From positions 1 to 36,344 of the forward strand of contig JAJFHI010000174.1 of NCBI GenBank assembly GCA_021775715.1: a stretch of DNA of 36,344 nucleotides. Direction: 5' to 3'. This document shows positions 26,759-34,593 of this stretch, piece by piece. Each line of letters begins with the position of its first letter. The stretch's first letter is position 1. A program made the position numbers and the translations under genes. The notes beneath the pieces are model-generated. The model searched no databases. It was not told the DNA's origin and saw nothing but the letters and a program-made list of their open reading frames with translations. The stretch comes from Hyphomicrobiaceae bacterium (GTDB taxonomy: Bacteria; Pseudomonadota; Alphaproteobacteria; Rhizobiales; Hyphomicrobiaceae).

Positions 26759-27016
26759 ATGACCACGTTCGGGGCAAAGCTCAAAGAAGTGCGGACTCAA
26801 TCAGGATATACGCACGCATCACGCCTTGCAGCGGACTTAGGCATATCACCCGCAACCTATAGACACTGGGAGCGCGGGACGGCTTTGCCAGATGTCGCAA
26901 CGCTTGCCATGCTGTGCAGCGTCCTCAACATTAGCCCGAACGATTTGCTCGCCGTTCCGTCTGTCACGACGGCCAAGGCGCAGAGCGCTCGCCATCGGCG
27001 GCACAAGGTTGCATGA
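26759..27016 (+). CDS. XRE/Cro-type HTH transcriptional regulator (85 aa)
   Basis: MTTFGAKLKEVRTQSGYTHASRLAADLGISPATYRHWERGTALPDVATLAMLCSVLNISPNDLLAV. Confidence 0.8.
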   Translation: MTTFGAKLKEVRTQSGYTHASRLAADLGISPATYRHWERGTALPDVATLAMLCSVLNISPNDLLAVPSVTTAKAQSARHRRHKVA

Positions 27017-27072
27017 GCTGTGGCAATTTTGCCGCTCAAAGCACTATCATAAAAATAAAATCAAATTATCTG

Positions 27073-27101
27073 TTGACCCCGCCCCGAACGTAAATTAGCT
27101 T
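27073..27101 (+). promoter_or_regulatory. Sigma70-like promoter TTGACC-17-TAGCTT with upstream A/T tract
   Basis: AAAATAAAATCAAATTAT immediately upstream of the -35. Confidence 0.4.
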
Positions 27102-27272
27102 TATCACATCGCCAACGCGGTGGATGCACTTACCCAGCGGTCTTTCTCCTGCCGCGTGTCTCCAAACCCCCAATGGCCGCGTTGGCGATGCTTCGAATTG
27201 CTGCCCGTAAAATCGGCAGCGGGGCGGGGTCGCAGGCATTATCGGACTGGGCATGCCTGCGGCCCCGATAAT
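27075..27272 (+). ncRNA. Candidate structured leader / small RNA
   Basis: Perfect inverted repeats: 27075-27085/27221-27231 (11 bp), 27107-27120/27177-27190 (14 bp), 27200-27205/27215-27220, 27231-27239/27253-27261 (9 bp), 27238-27245/27265-27272 (8 bp). Confidence 0.5.
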
Positions 27273-27292
27273 TTCAACAGAGGGCTGATAAA

Positions 27293-27592
27293 ATGGGACG
27301 CACACTAGTTGGCCAGAAAAGCCGCACACTCTCCGAAGTGCTTTATGAGATTTGGGACGAGTCGCAGGATCTCGACGCTCGCGAGGGGTCTGATGATTTC
27401 CTACGCGGTAAAAGCTGCAATCCCAACGTTGATCGATTGGGCGAGATCCAGCGGTTAGCGGAAAAACTTGTCAGCAAGATCCGCGATTACGAGCAAGACC
27501 GCGCTGACGGTCTAGCCGATGAACCCGCGCTAAATGACGACGTGCTCATGTTTGAAGATTACGGCTTTACCTCTCGGCGGGCCGGACGATGA
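27293..27592 (+). CDS. Hypothetical protein (99 aa)
   Basis: ORF MGRTLVGQKSRTLSEVLYEIWDESQDLD...; first ORF after the leader. Confidence 0.65.
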   Translation: MGRTLVGQKSRTLSEVLYEIWDESQDLDAREGSDDFLRGKSCNPNVDRLGEIQRLAEKLVSKIRDYEQDRADGLADEPALNDDVLMFEDYGFTSRRAGR

Positions 27593-27792
27593 AAAACGTT
27601 GTCCAATGGCCGTTGCAACCTCTGCGGGACACGACGCGGGGCTTGCGGTTTACCGGGCCTGAGATGTTCGATCTGGCTTGCGAGACAATCGAACACGAAC
27701 ATGGGCGCAGAGCCCTGATTGATTTCATTGAGGCTGAACTGGAATTGCTGAAATGCTCGACTTGCGACCATTCATCGAATGCGTTGCGTTAG
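27589..27792 (+). CDS. Hypothetical protein (67 aa)
   Basis: ATGA overlap with previous ORF. Confidence 0.6.
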   Translation: MKNVVQWPLQPLRDTTRGLRFTGPEMFDLACETIEHEHGRRALIDFIEAELELLKCSTCDHSSNALR

Positions 27793-27866
27793 TATTGGGT
27801 TTGCATGTTGTTGGAATTAGTCTGTTTTTGTTTTGGGCGGTTTTGAGCGTGGCGTGGGGTCCGTGA
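27753..27866 (+). CDS. 37-aa single-TM protein
   Basis: MLDLRPFIECVALVLGLHVVGISLFLFWAVLSVAWGP*; below the ORF-track cutoff. Confidence 0.5.
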   Translation: MLDLRPFIECVALVLGLHVVGISLFLFWAVLSVAWGP

Positions 27867-28009
27867 TGAGTGATCGAGGTTGGGGCGGCGGCAGGTCGAG
27901 TTGGTGGCATTGGGTTAAAGAACGGGACTTAGACGTTTTCGCCGTCCTGATTACCTTGTTAAGCGTTTTGCTTTGGATATTTGTGAGCCTGAAAGGCGGT
28001 GGAATGTGA
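27866..28009 (+). CDS. 47-aa single-TM protein, Trp-rich N-terminus
   Basis: MSDRGWGGGRSSWWHWVKERDLDVFAVLITLLSVLLWIFVSLKGGGM*; start overlaps the previous stop. Confidence 0.5.
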   Translation: MSDRGWGGGRSSWWHWVKERDLDVFAVLITLLSVLLWIFVSLKGGGM

Positions 28010-28983
28010 CTGACTATTCGTATTACCATGATGCTCTGGCCGGCCGAAAGCAGCCGATCGACGCGGACTCTCCCCAGCCCGGTATCTACTATATCCGCGA
28101 CGGCAAGAACGGGCCGCGCAAGCCGGTATGGATTTGGATAGACAAAGAGACCGGCAAGATGCGCGCTGCCATTGCCCGTGCCCAGGAAGTCGATCCTCAC
28201 ACTATCTGGACGTGGGTTGCGGACAAGCCATGTCCGAAGGACGCTGCCGACTACTGGATGCAGCACCGCAAATTCCCAGGAGAGATTGAAGATCCGTCCA
28301 TTGGCGACAATTCCGGCGATCTGTCTCTTGCTGACCAGCTCCGCGACTACATGGACACGGCCCGGTCGTGGTTTTCGAAAGCAAAGATCGACACGCAGCA
28401 AGCCTGCGACATGGCCGCCAACTACGCCGCGAAAATCATCGAACTCAAGGGCAAGGTCGATAAGGAGCGCGACGGCAAGGTTCGCCCGCATCTGGAAGCC
28501 CAGCGAGAAATAAACGCGGAATACAAGCCTGTAATCGATGAGGCGACCGATCTTTCCAAGCAGATCAAGCGCGCGACCGATGGATTTTTGATCGCGGAGA
28601 AGCGCCGCCTTGAGGCCGAAGCCCGCGCCAAGTATGAGGCAGAGCGCGCCGCAGCCGAAGCCGAGCGCAAGCGCATTGAAGAAGAACGCGCAAAGAAGAT
28701 GGCCGAAGACCCGATCGCAGCGCTCACCGATCCAGAGCCGGAATTGCCGGAAGCCCCACCACCGCCCGCGCCGGTCAAGGTGCAGGCCGGCGGGCAGCGC
28801 GGCAAGAAGCTCTCGCTGCGCAAGGTCATTGAATACGACGTGACCGATTACGACAAGGTGCTGGCGTTCGTCATGCACGACGCGAAGGTCCGCGCGGTTG
28901 TCGAGCAAGTCGCCAAGCAGCAGAGCCGTGCCGGTATTGATGTTCCGGGCGTCACAAAACGCGAAGTTGAGGTAGCAGCATGA
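28006..28983 (+). CDS. Coiled-coil early protein (325 aa, GTG start)
   Basis: VTDYSYYHDALAGRKQPIDADSPQPGIYYIRDG...; long Ala/Glu/Arg coiled coil; starts within the previous stop (ATGTGA). Confidence 0.7.
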   Translation: MTDYSYYHDALAGRKQPIDADSPQPGIYYIRDGKNGPRKPVWIWIDKETGKMRAAIARAQEVDPHTIWTWVADKPCPKDAADYWMQHRKFPGEIEDPSIGDNSGDLSLADQLRDYMDTARSWFSKAKIDTQQACDMAANYAAKIIELKGKVDKERDGKVRPHLEAQREINAEYKPVIDEATDLSKQIKRATDGFLIAEKRRLEAEARAKYEAERAAAEAERKRIEEERAKKMAEDPIAALTDPEPELPEAPPPPAPVKVQAGGQRGKKLSLRKVIEYDVTDYDKVLAFVMHDAKVRAVVEQVAKQQSRAGIDVPGVTKREVEVAA

Positions 28984-29795
28984 CCGGGAGCAACGTCGTC
29001 AAATTGCAAACTGGAGGGGCGATTGCGCCCATCGTGCCAACCTCGATCGAGGAAGTGTTTAGGCTCGCGACGGCTATCGCCAAAAGCGGCCTCGCGCCGC
29101 GCGACATGAACAAGCCCGAGCAGATCACAATTGCGATCATGCACGGCATGGAGATTGGATTGCCGCCCATGCAGGCGGTCCAGAAGATTGCAGTCATCAA
29201 CGGCCGCCCTACGCTATGGGGCGATGCGCTGCCGGCCCTACTTTGGGCGCGAGGCTTCAAACTCGACGAGGACGTGTCCGAAGACGGCGCACGGTGCAAA
29301 ATCACACGCCCAGACGGCACAGAAGTCGTCCGCACATTCACGAAAGCCGATGCCGAGAAAGCAGGGCTCTGGTCCAAGTCCGGGCCATGGAAGCAGTACC
29401 CGTCCCGCATGATGCAGATGCGGGCGCGGGGATATGCTGCCCGCGACGGTGCCGCTGACGTGCTTTCTGGCCTCTACCTCGCCGAGGAAATGCAAGACGC
29501 GGGGATGAAGAACATCACGCCAGCGTCAGAAATTGACGTTCCAGAAGTTCCCGACCAGGAACAAACTGCATCGGACGGCATGATCGAAGTACCAGAAGTT
29601 CCCGAGCAGGAACACGAAGCGATTGTAGATGTCGAGGCTTTCGTCCGCATGGTCGAGGATGACATCGCCGGTGCAAGCGGTGACGCGGAAGCGATGGCCG
29701 ACGTTGCCGAGAAATACGACGACGACTTGCTTTCCCGGCTGCCCGATGACGCACGGGCGCGCGTTGAGAAGCTGATAGAGGACGCTGGGCAATGA
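28980..29795 (+). CDS. RecT/Bet-like single-strand annealing protein (271 aa)
   Basis: EQITIAIMHGMEIGLPPMQAVQKIAVINGRPTLWGDALPALLW...WKQYPSRMMQMRARGYAARDGAADVLSGLYLAEEM. Confidence 0.6.
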   Translation: MTGSNVVKLQTGGAIAPIVPTSIEEVFRLATAIAKSGLAPRDMNKPEQITIAIMHGMEIGLPPMQAVQKIAVINGRPTLWGDALPALLWARGFKLDEDVSEDGARCKITRPDGTEVVRTFTKADAEKAGLWSKSGPWKQYPSRMMQMRARGYAARDGAADVLSGLYLAEEMQDAGMKNITPASEIDVPEVPDQEQTASDGMIEVPEVPEQEHEAIVDVEAFVRMVEDDIAGASGDAEAMADVAEKYDDDLLSRLPDDARARVEKLIEDAGQ

Positions 29796-30208
29796 CGACT
29801 TGCCCCACATGCGGCGGACCGCACAAAAAGCGCCGGTCGCCAGAGCATCACGCGCGGTTTTTCGCGGTCATCGCGGCAGCCTATCACCATTGGCCTGATG
29901 CTCATGATTTCCAACCGGCGAATGCCGAGCACCTGCGAGCGTGGCTGCTGTGCAAGGCGAAACACTGCGACGTAATGACAAGCGCGCCAGAAGCCTTTCT
30001 GCGCGGATCGTTCAAACATGCTGGCGGTTTCTGTTTTCGCTACGTGTCCGGCGGTTTGGTCCACGAGTACACGCCGCGAACTATCAATTGGGAAAAGATG
30101 GATCAACGTGCTTTCTCGCCCATCGCTCAAGCGGTTGATGAAATCATAGAGGCTGAGATAGGTATTCCAACGGATCGACTTTTGAAGGAAACGGAGGCAG
30201 CAGCATGA
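29792..30208 (+). CDS. Hypothetical phage protein with CPTCGGPHKKR motif (138 aa)
   Basis: ORF with ATGA overlap. Confidence 0.6.
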   Translation: MTTCPTCGGPHKKRRSPEHHARFFAVIAAAYHHWPDAHDFQPANAEHLRAWLLCKAKHCDVMTSAPEAFLRGSFKHAGGFCFRYVSGGLVHEYTPRTINWEKMDQRAFSPIAQAVDEIIEAEIGIPTDRLLKETEAAA

Positions 30209-30420
30209 GCCGCAAAGCATGGACTGAGGAGGAAGATTTCTTTTTGCGCGAGCTTTGGCCAACGCAAAACCATTCTGCGGAAATCATTGGCGGTATCGTT
30301 GGCAGAAGCCGGGGCGCGGTGATAGGGCGGGCGCAACGCCTGGGGCTTTCGAAGAATGGAACGCCGCGAGGCCGTCGCAAGCGTGTGCTTGTTCCTCGCG
30401 TAGAGAGGGCTGCGCAATGA
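30205..30420 (+). CDS. GcrA-like / SANT-like DNA-binding protein (71 aa)
   Basis: KAWTEEEDFFLRELW...SAEIIGGIVGRSRGAVIGRAQRLGLSKNG matches the GcrA N-terminal pattern. Confidence 0.65.
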   Translation: MSRKAWTEEEDFFLRELWPTQNHSAEIIGGIVGRSRGAVIGRAQRLGLSKNGTPRGRRKRVLVPRVERAAQ

Positions 30421-30896
30421 CCCGCAATAACGATATAAAGTTGGAAACTAGCCGTTTTGATGGTGATCTATATTTTGCGTCACGCGGATCATGTCCGCTG
30501 GGCCGGATCTATCGAAATGATAACGGGTTGCTGTACGCAAGACGCCATAATGATTTAGTTAGCGAGAGCTTTGCAAGCATAAATGACGCCGTGATTTATC
30601 TCGGCAATGGCCGTCGTCACATCCCTGGTTTTGCCGCTGCTCGATCCGTAATATTTGCGGCTGTCCCAAAGCCTCACATTATATTCAGATCAACAGTTTT
30701 GCTTCTGGTATCGGCTTGCTGCTACACAATGGCCCCTATCTTGGGGTCTTGGGCATCAACCGCAGGTCTTGTTGCACTCGTTGTTGCAGTCAATCAGCTC
30801 CTAGCTACTAGCGTTTTGCTAGGCATAGACGATGCGTATAGGATTGTTGCAAATCGCTTTGGCTTGCCTTCGAAAGAAACGGGTGGCGAGCTGTGA
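30417..30896 (+). CDS. Membrane protein (159 aa)
   Basis: C-terminal hydrophobic segments (STVLLLVSACCYTMAPILGSW; TAGLVALVVAVNQLLATSVLLG); ATGA overlap. Confidence 0.6.
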   Translation: MTRNNDIKLETSRFDGDLYFASRGSCPLGRIYRNDNGLLYARRHNDLVSESFASINDAVIYLGNGRRHIPGFAAARSVIFAAVPKPHIIFRSTVLLLVSACCYTMAPILGSWASTAGLVALVVAVNQLLATSVLLGIDDAYRIVANRFGLPSKETGGEL

Positions 30897-31198
30897 ACGC
30901 TTTTTTCCACGAGAAACGCCGCGCGATGACACCGCGCCGGATTGCTGAGATATTTGCTCGCGACGACGGCCGTTGCCAATGCTGCAAGCGCAAACTCCGC
31001 GCCGGCGATGACTATGAAGTCGATCACGTGATAGCGTTGTCCAAGGGCGGGAGCGACGACGACACAAACTTGCAGATTTTATGCTCTGGCTGTCACGCCA
31101 TCAAGACGCCTGGAGACATTTCAGACGCGGCGAAATCAAAGCGCACTTACACAAAGGCCAAAGTTCCCGGCCGCTATAAGACAAGGTCTTTCCGATGA
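30893..31198 (+). CDS. HNH endonuclease (101 aa, GTG start)
   Basis: FARDDGRCQCCKRKLRAGDDYEVDHVIALSKGGSDDDTNLQILCSGCHAIKT. Confidence 0.85.
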   Translation: MNAFFHEKRRAMTPRRIAEIFARDDGRCQCCKRKLRAGDDYEVDHVIALSKGGSDDDTNLQILCSGCHAIKTPGDISDAAKSKRTYTKAKVPGRYKTRSFR

Positions 31199-31476
31199 TC
31201 CCGCACCGCTCAAGGATCGCATTCGTGATTTATGAGGTCCCGCATGGCGGGTACTTCGTGCAGGTTTCAATTCCGGCCGGTCCCGATGGCGAAAATCAAT
31301 TCGATATGGAGGCAGCGGCTTGCTGCACGTCTTTGTCCGATGCAGAGCGCTACGTTATTAGCCGCATGCGGGATTACGAAGAGGAACAGCGAGAATTGAC
31401 GCGCCGCCAGACGATAGAGGATAGCGGCAACGTCACGGCTTTCGAGCCAAAGAAACGGAAATGGCTATTTGGATGA
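31195..31476 (+). CDS. Hypothetical protein (93 aa)
   Basis: ATGA overlap with HNH gene. Confidence 0.6.
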   Translation: MIPHRSRIAFVIYEVPHGGYFVQVSIPAGPDGENQFDMEAAACCTSLSDAERYVISRMRDYEEEQRELTRRQTIEDSGNVTAFEPKKRKWLFG

Positions 31477-31495
31477 GAGGTTCGCCGGGAGCGGA

Positions 31496-31702
31496 TTATG
31501 ATTTTTCTTCGAAAAGCACACAGCCAAAATCAGGGCCGACCATGTTTGCCCATCCTTCATCACTCTCCACCCAGGCTTCGTTTGAAGCGAACGTAGTCAG
31601 GTCTTCGGAATAGGATTGACGCCATCTACCGCAATGGCCAGCGCCCGTCCAAACGTCTTGATGCTGTGTGGGGGTGAAAGATTTACAATCTGCACACCTC
31701 AT
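31496..31702 (-). CDS. Small Cys-containing (possible zinc-binding) protein (68 aa)
   Basis: MRCADCKSFTPTQHQDVWTGAGHCGRW...; preceded by GAGGAGCGAAAAGCG. Confidence 0.6.
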   Translation of the reverse strand: MRCADCKSFTPTQHQDVWTGAGHCGRWRQSYSEDLTTFASNEAWVESDEGWANMVGPDFGCVLFEEKS

Positions 31703-31728
31703 CGCTTTTCGCTCCTCGTTTGACGGTT

Positions 31729-31899
31729 TCAATTTTCGGAATCAAGTGGCGGCAACAGCGCGATTGGCTGCGCGTCATATCCGCAATCGTCACACTCCCA
31801 ACCCGTGTCGAGAGGATTCCGGCAACGCGGGCATTTGTTCTTTGCCACCATGTCGCGCTCGTAGCGCGTCGTCGGCTGGTCCACAGTCGGTTGATCCAC
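31729..31899 (-). CDS. Zinc-ribbon protein (56 aa, GTG start)
   Basis: VAKNKCPRCRNPLDTGWECDDCGYDAQPIALLPPLDSEN*; below the ORF-track cutoff. Confidence 0.55.
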   Translation of the reverse strand: MDQPTVDQPTTRYERDMVAKNKCPRCRNPLDTGWECDDCGYDAQPIALLPPLDSEN

Positions 31900-31909
31900 G
31901 GAAAGTCTC

Positions 31910-32173
31910 CTAATCTTGTTTGTCGGTCGTTGTCAGAATGCGCAGATGTTGCGCTCCGAGTTGCCCCAAGGCTGTTCCCAGCAACTTGTGCGTCTCCGCA
32001 CTGGCATCTGCATAGATAGCCTGCACGACGGCATGGAAACGGGCGTCAAACTCGCGAGCATCGTCCCGATCTTTCGGCCGAAATCTATCCGCAAATGCTG
32101 AAACCGTCCTTGCTACCCGATCCCTCTCACCCTCGCGGCGGCTTGCCTCGATTGCCTTCATGTCAATTGTCAT
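31910..32173 (-). CDS. Hypothetical protein (~87 aa)
   Basis: MTIDMKAIEASRREGERDRVARTVSAF...; AAGGAGCG upstream. Confidence 0.55.
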   Translation of the reverse strand: MTIDMKAIEASRREGERDRVARTVSAFADRFRPKDRDDAREFDARFHAVVQAIYADASAETHKLLGTALGQLGAQHLRILTTTDKQD

Positions 32174-32184
32174 CACCACGCTCC

Positions 32185-32463
32185 TTATGATTTCACCAAA
32201 TACTTGCTCGGCATCCGCTCGCGTCCTGTGAGGCGCGCGATCCTGTCGGCTATGTCGGCGTGCTTCTCGTGCAGCTTGTCTAGGCCGTGATCCTGCCGAT
32301 AGCGATCAACGGCTATGCAGACGAATGGGTAGGCATCATCAAGGGCCGCCTCAAGCTCTGCGATGCGCGTTTCCATCGCCCGCCATGCTTCGTTCTCAGC
32401 CTTCAATTCGGCTCGCTCGCTGAATGTCAGCGGTTCGGTGAAGTGCTTAAATCCTAACGGCAT
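32185..32463 (-). CDS. Hypothetical protein (92 aa)
   Basis: MPLGFKHFTEPLTFSERAELKAENEAWRAMETR...; AAGGAGCGAAAT upstream. Confidence 0.6.
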   Translation of the reverse strand: MPLGFKHFTEPLTFSERAELKAENEAWRAMETRIAELEAALDDAYPFVCIAVDRYRQDHGLDKLHEKHADIADRIARLTGRERMPSKYLVKS

Positions 32464-32476
32464 ATTTCGCTCCTTT

Positions 32477-32692
32477 TCATTCCGCCTTGCGAGGCGATGC
32501 CGAGATTGCTCTTGCGATCATCCACATTCCCATTCGGGCTAATTCCCATCGCGTGAGGACGTTCTGCGTCTTCACCTCTGGATTGAGATCCTCAATCCGC
32601 AACAGCCGAGACCCGATGCCGGTGTCATCGATCTGATCACAGGCAATCATGAGCCCCGTAGATCTCCAAACTGCTGTGCGCCCAAAAGTCAT
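32477..32692 (-). CDS. Hypothetical protein (~71 aa)
   Basis: MTFGRTAVWRSTGLMIACDQ...; GAGGAG upstream. Confidence 0.5.
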   Translation of the reverse strand: MTFGRTAVWRSTGLMIACDQIDDTGIGSRLLRIEDLNPEVKTQNVLTRWELARMGMWMIARAISASPRKAE

Positions 32693-32706
32693 CTGCAAAG
32701 TCTCCT

Positions 32707-32913
32707 CTATTTGTCTGCCTTATGGGCTGCTTCAATTCGATTGAGCGCCTTTTCAGTCGCCTGCTCAATTGCCCCAACAGCACACACACCCCCGTCATAA
32801 ATAGTCGAGTTGAGTGCCGGCAGGTCATGGACGATGCAATAACATTCAGAAGGTGCGTTTACATCGTAAGAGCCCGACCGGCTAATGATTCGAATCGAAA
32901 ATGAACATGGCAT
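32707..32913 (-). CDS. Hypothetical protein (68 aa)
   Basis: AGGAGG-type SD upstream of ATG. Confidence 0.5.
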   Translation of the reverse strand: MPCSFSIRIISRSGSYDVNAPSECYCIVHDLPALNSTIYDGGVCAVGAIEQATEKALNRIEAAHKADK

Positions 32914-32922
32914 ATCGCCCTC

Positions 32923-33129
32923 CTAACTGGACACGCGCAGCGGGGATCGCGGCGCAAGTTGATTGATCTTCTCAGAAGCTAGCTTGACGCGCTCGCGGAT
33001 TTCTTCGCGGCTCATTTCTGGTCCGCCGTCGCGGAGCCGGTTGTCTAGCATGTCGAGTATCATTCTCGCCTCTTCCATCAAGCGAAGCGAGCGCAGAACT
33101 CGACGGTATCCTCGCTGCTCAGCACCCAT
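32923..33129 (-). CDS. Hypothetical protein (68 aa)
   Basis: MGAEQRGYRRVLRSLRLMEEARMILDMLDNRL...; start supported by the GAGGAGCGAAAAGCGATG repeat. Confidence 0.55.
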   Translation of the reverse strand: MGAEQRGYRRVLRSLRLMEEARMILDMLDNRLRDGGPEMSREEIRERVKLASEKINQLAPRSPLRVSS

Positions 33130-33142
33130 CGCTTTTCGCTCC

Positions 33143-33445
33143 TCAATCTGATCTGGTATTTCTGGAAACCATCTCTGCGGGGTCAAGTCCGAAGCGCCTG
33201 CAAAGCTGATGCGAAAACGTTGATCCGAGCGCGAAGCATTTTGATACTGCCACCCATCTGGGATGATTATGGCCATCGGGTGCGGACGGGTCTCTAGATC
33301 CTCGCACCGCTCGCTCCAGCAGCTTTTCGTCAGATATGCTGCGAACTGTATTTCCATCACCTACCCATCCGGCCTCGCATGGGAGATTTTCGCGAGCATC
33401 GCTATCGATCTGCTGCTTTAGATAGTCGTATCTCGGTAGGTTCAT
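33143..33445 (-). CDS. Conserved-looking phage protein (100 aa)
   Basis: EKLLERAVRGSR...HPRWVAVSKCFALGSTFSHQLCRRFGLDPAEMV. Confidence 0.6.
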   Translation of the reverse strand: MNLPRYDYLKQQIDSDARENLPCEAGWVGDGNTVRSISDEKLLERAVRGSRDPSAPDGHNHPRWVAVSKCFALGSTFSHQLCRRFGLDPAEMVSRNTRSD

Positions 33446-33459
33446 CTCAGGCTCCTTAG

Positions 33460-34032
33460 TTAGTTGCCGCGTCCAGATGCCTTAAGCACATAGATCGCTT
33501 GCCTCACGTCCCGGATCGGGACCCCCTTGTCCTGCATTGCCTTCACCGCATCCGCGTTGGTCGCGTGCGCAATACTATCCCACTCGCGCTCCATAATTTC
33601 GAGCCACGGCGACCAGTCCATCTTCGGCCTGCCACGACTGCGCGCACCGTTGGCCGCACTCTTTAGGCCGCGCCCGCCTTTGGCCAGCGCCTCAACGGCA
33701 TCCTGTACTATGCCTAGCCCGTCTGCGAGTTTGTCTGATTTCCGATCAGTGGCCAGTTCCAACAGGATGCTGCCCCGGTCATCAATGGCTTTCAGGGCAG
33801 CAAACAGGCTGGAACGAGGCTGCGCCTTCGTTGACGTTTTCGGCTCGGCCAAGAGCCATGCGTATAGCACCGCAATCCTCGTGCCCTTGCGCAGAGCGCG
33901 GATCGCTTCGGCAAGGCTCTCTGGCCCGCACCCCTCAACATAAACAGTCGTCACGCCAGCGGCCTCCATAGCCGCGCGCTGCTTCTGCGCTGTGCATGAT
34001 CTGTGTGGGCGAATGTAACCAATCGTTCTCAT
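33460..34032 (-). CDS. Serine-recombinase/resolvase-like protein with degenerate catalytic motif (190 aa)
   Basis: MRTIGYIRPHRSCTAQKQRAAMEAAGVTTVYVEGCGPESLAEAIRALRKGTRIAVLYAWLL...ANGARSRGRPK. Confidence 0.5.
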   Translation of the reverse strand: MRTIGYIRPHRSCTAQKQRAAMEAAGVTTVYVEGCGPESLAEAIRALRKGTRIAVLYAWLLAEPKTSTKAQPRSSLFAALKAIDDRGSILLELATDRKSDKLADGLGIVQDAVEALAKGGRGLKSAANGARSRGRPKMDWSPWLEIMEREWDSIAHATNADAVKAMQDKGVPIRDVRQAIYVLKASGRGN

Positions 34033-34100
34033 GGGATAAGATGTAAAGCCGATTTGAATGGATTGCAATAATTATTTACGGAAAATGCACACACGGGTTA

Positions 34101-34129
34101 TTGACATGAGCCGGACAAGCATCTAAGTT
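34101..34129 (+). promoter_or_regulatory. Strong sigma70-like promoter TTGACA-17-TAAGTT
   Basis: -35 34101-34106, -10 34124-34129; upstream of the plus-strand small-gene block. Confidence 0.65.
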
Positions 34130-34155
34130 CAAGTCAGCAGCAAGGGAGAACAGAC

Positions 34156-34275
34156 ATGCAGATCGGATACATCACGATCAACGGCCACAAAGCACCGGCC
34201 ATCTTTCACGCAGACGGCAGGATCGAAAGCGGCCCAACGGCCAACCGGATGATGCAGGAAAAAGAGGGGCGCTAA
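34156..34275 (+). CDS. Small hypothetical protein (39 aa)
   Basis: MQIGYITINGHKAPAIFHADGRIESGPTANRMMQEKEGR*; GGGAG upstream; below the ORF-track cutoff. Confidence 0.6.
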   Translation: MQIGYITINGHKAPAIFHADGRIESGPTANRMMQEKEGR

Positions 34276-34309
34276 GCCCCTCGCTACTCCCAGCAACGAA
34301 AGGCCCATC

Positions 34310-34579
34310 ATGGCGAAGTATCGGAAAAAGCCAGTCGTTATCGAGGCGCACAAAATAGGCACTGACGGCTGGCCTATGGCGATCTGGCAGGGCGTGATGG
34401 ATAATCAGATCGTCCTGCACCTGGAAAAGGTCGGAGGCGCAGTTATGGGACACGTCGAGATCAAGACGCTTGAGGGGACCATGCGCGGCGAAGTTGGGGA
34501 CTGGATAATCCGCGGCGTGGCCGGTGAGCTTTACCCCTGCAAGCCGGAAATCTTCGAAGCAACCTACGAACCTGTATAG
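34310..34579 (+). CDS. Conserved phage protein (89 aa)
   Basis: MAKYRKKPVVIEAHKIG...GDWIIRGVAGELYPCKPEIFEATYEPV, a pattern recurring in many phages. Confidence 0.75.
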   Translation: MAKYRKKPVVIEAHKIGTDGWPMAIWQGVMDNQIVLHLEKVGGAVMGHVEIKTLEGTMRGEVGDWIIRGVAGELYPCKPEIFEATYEPV

Positions 34580-34593
34580 AAAAGGCCGGAACC

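Noticed and set aside
27817-28908. Minus-strand 363-aa ORF
   Set aside because: Antisense to the coiled-coil early gene and micro-ORFs, which have chained start/stop overlaps; product looks like a GC-rich shadow ORF.
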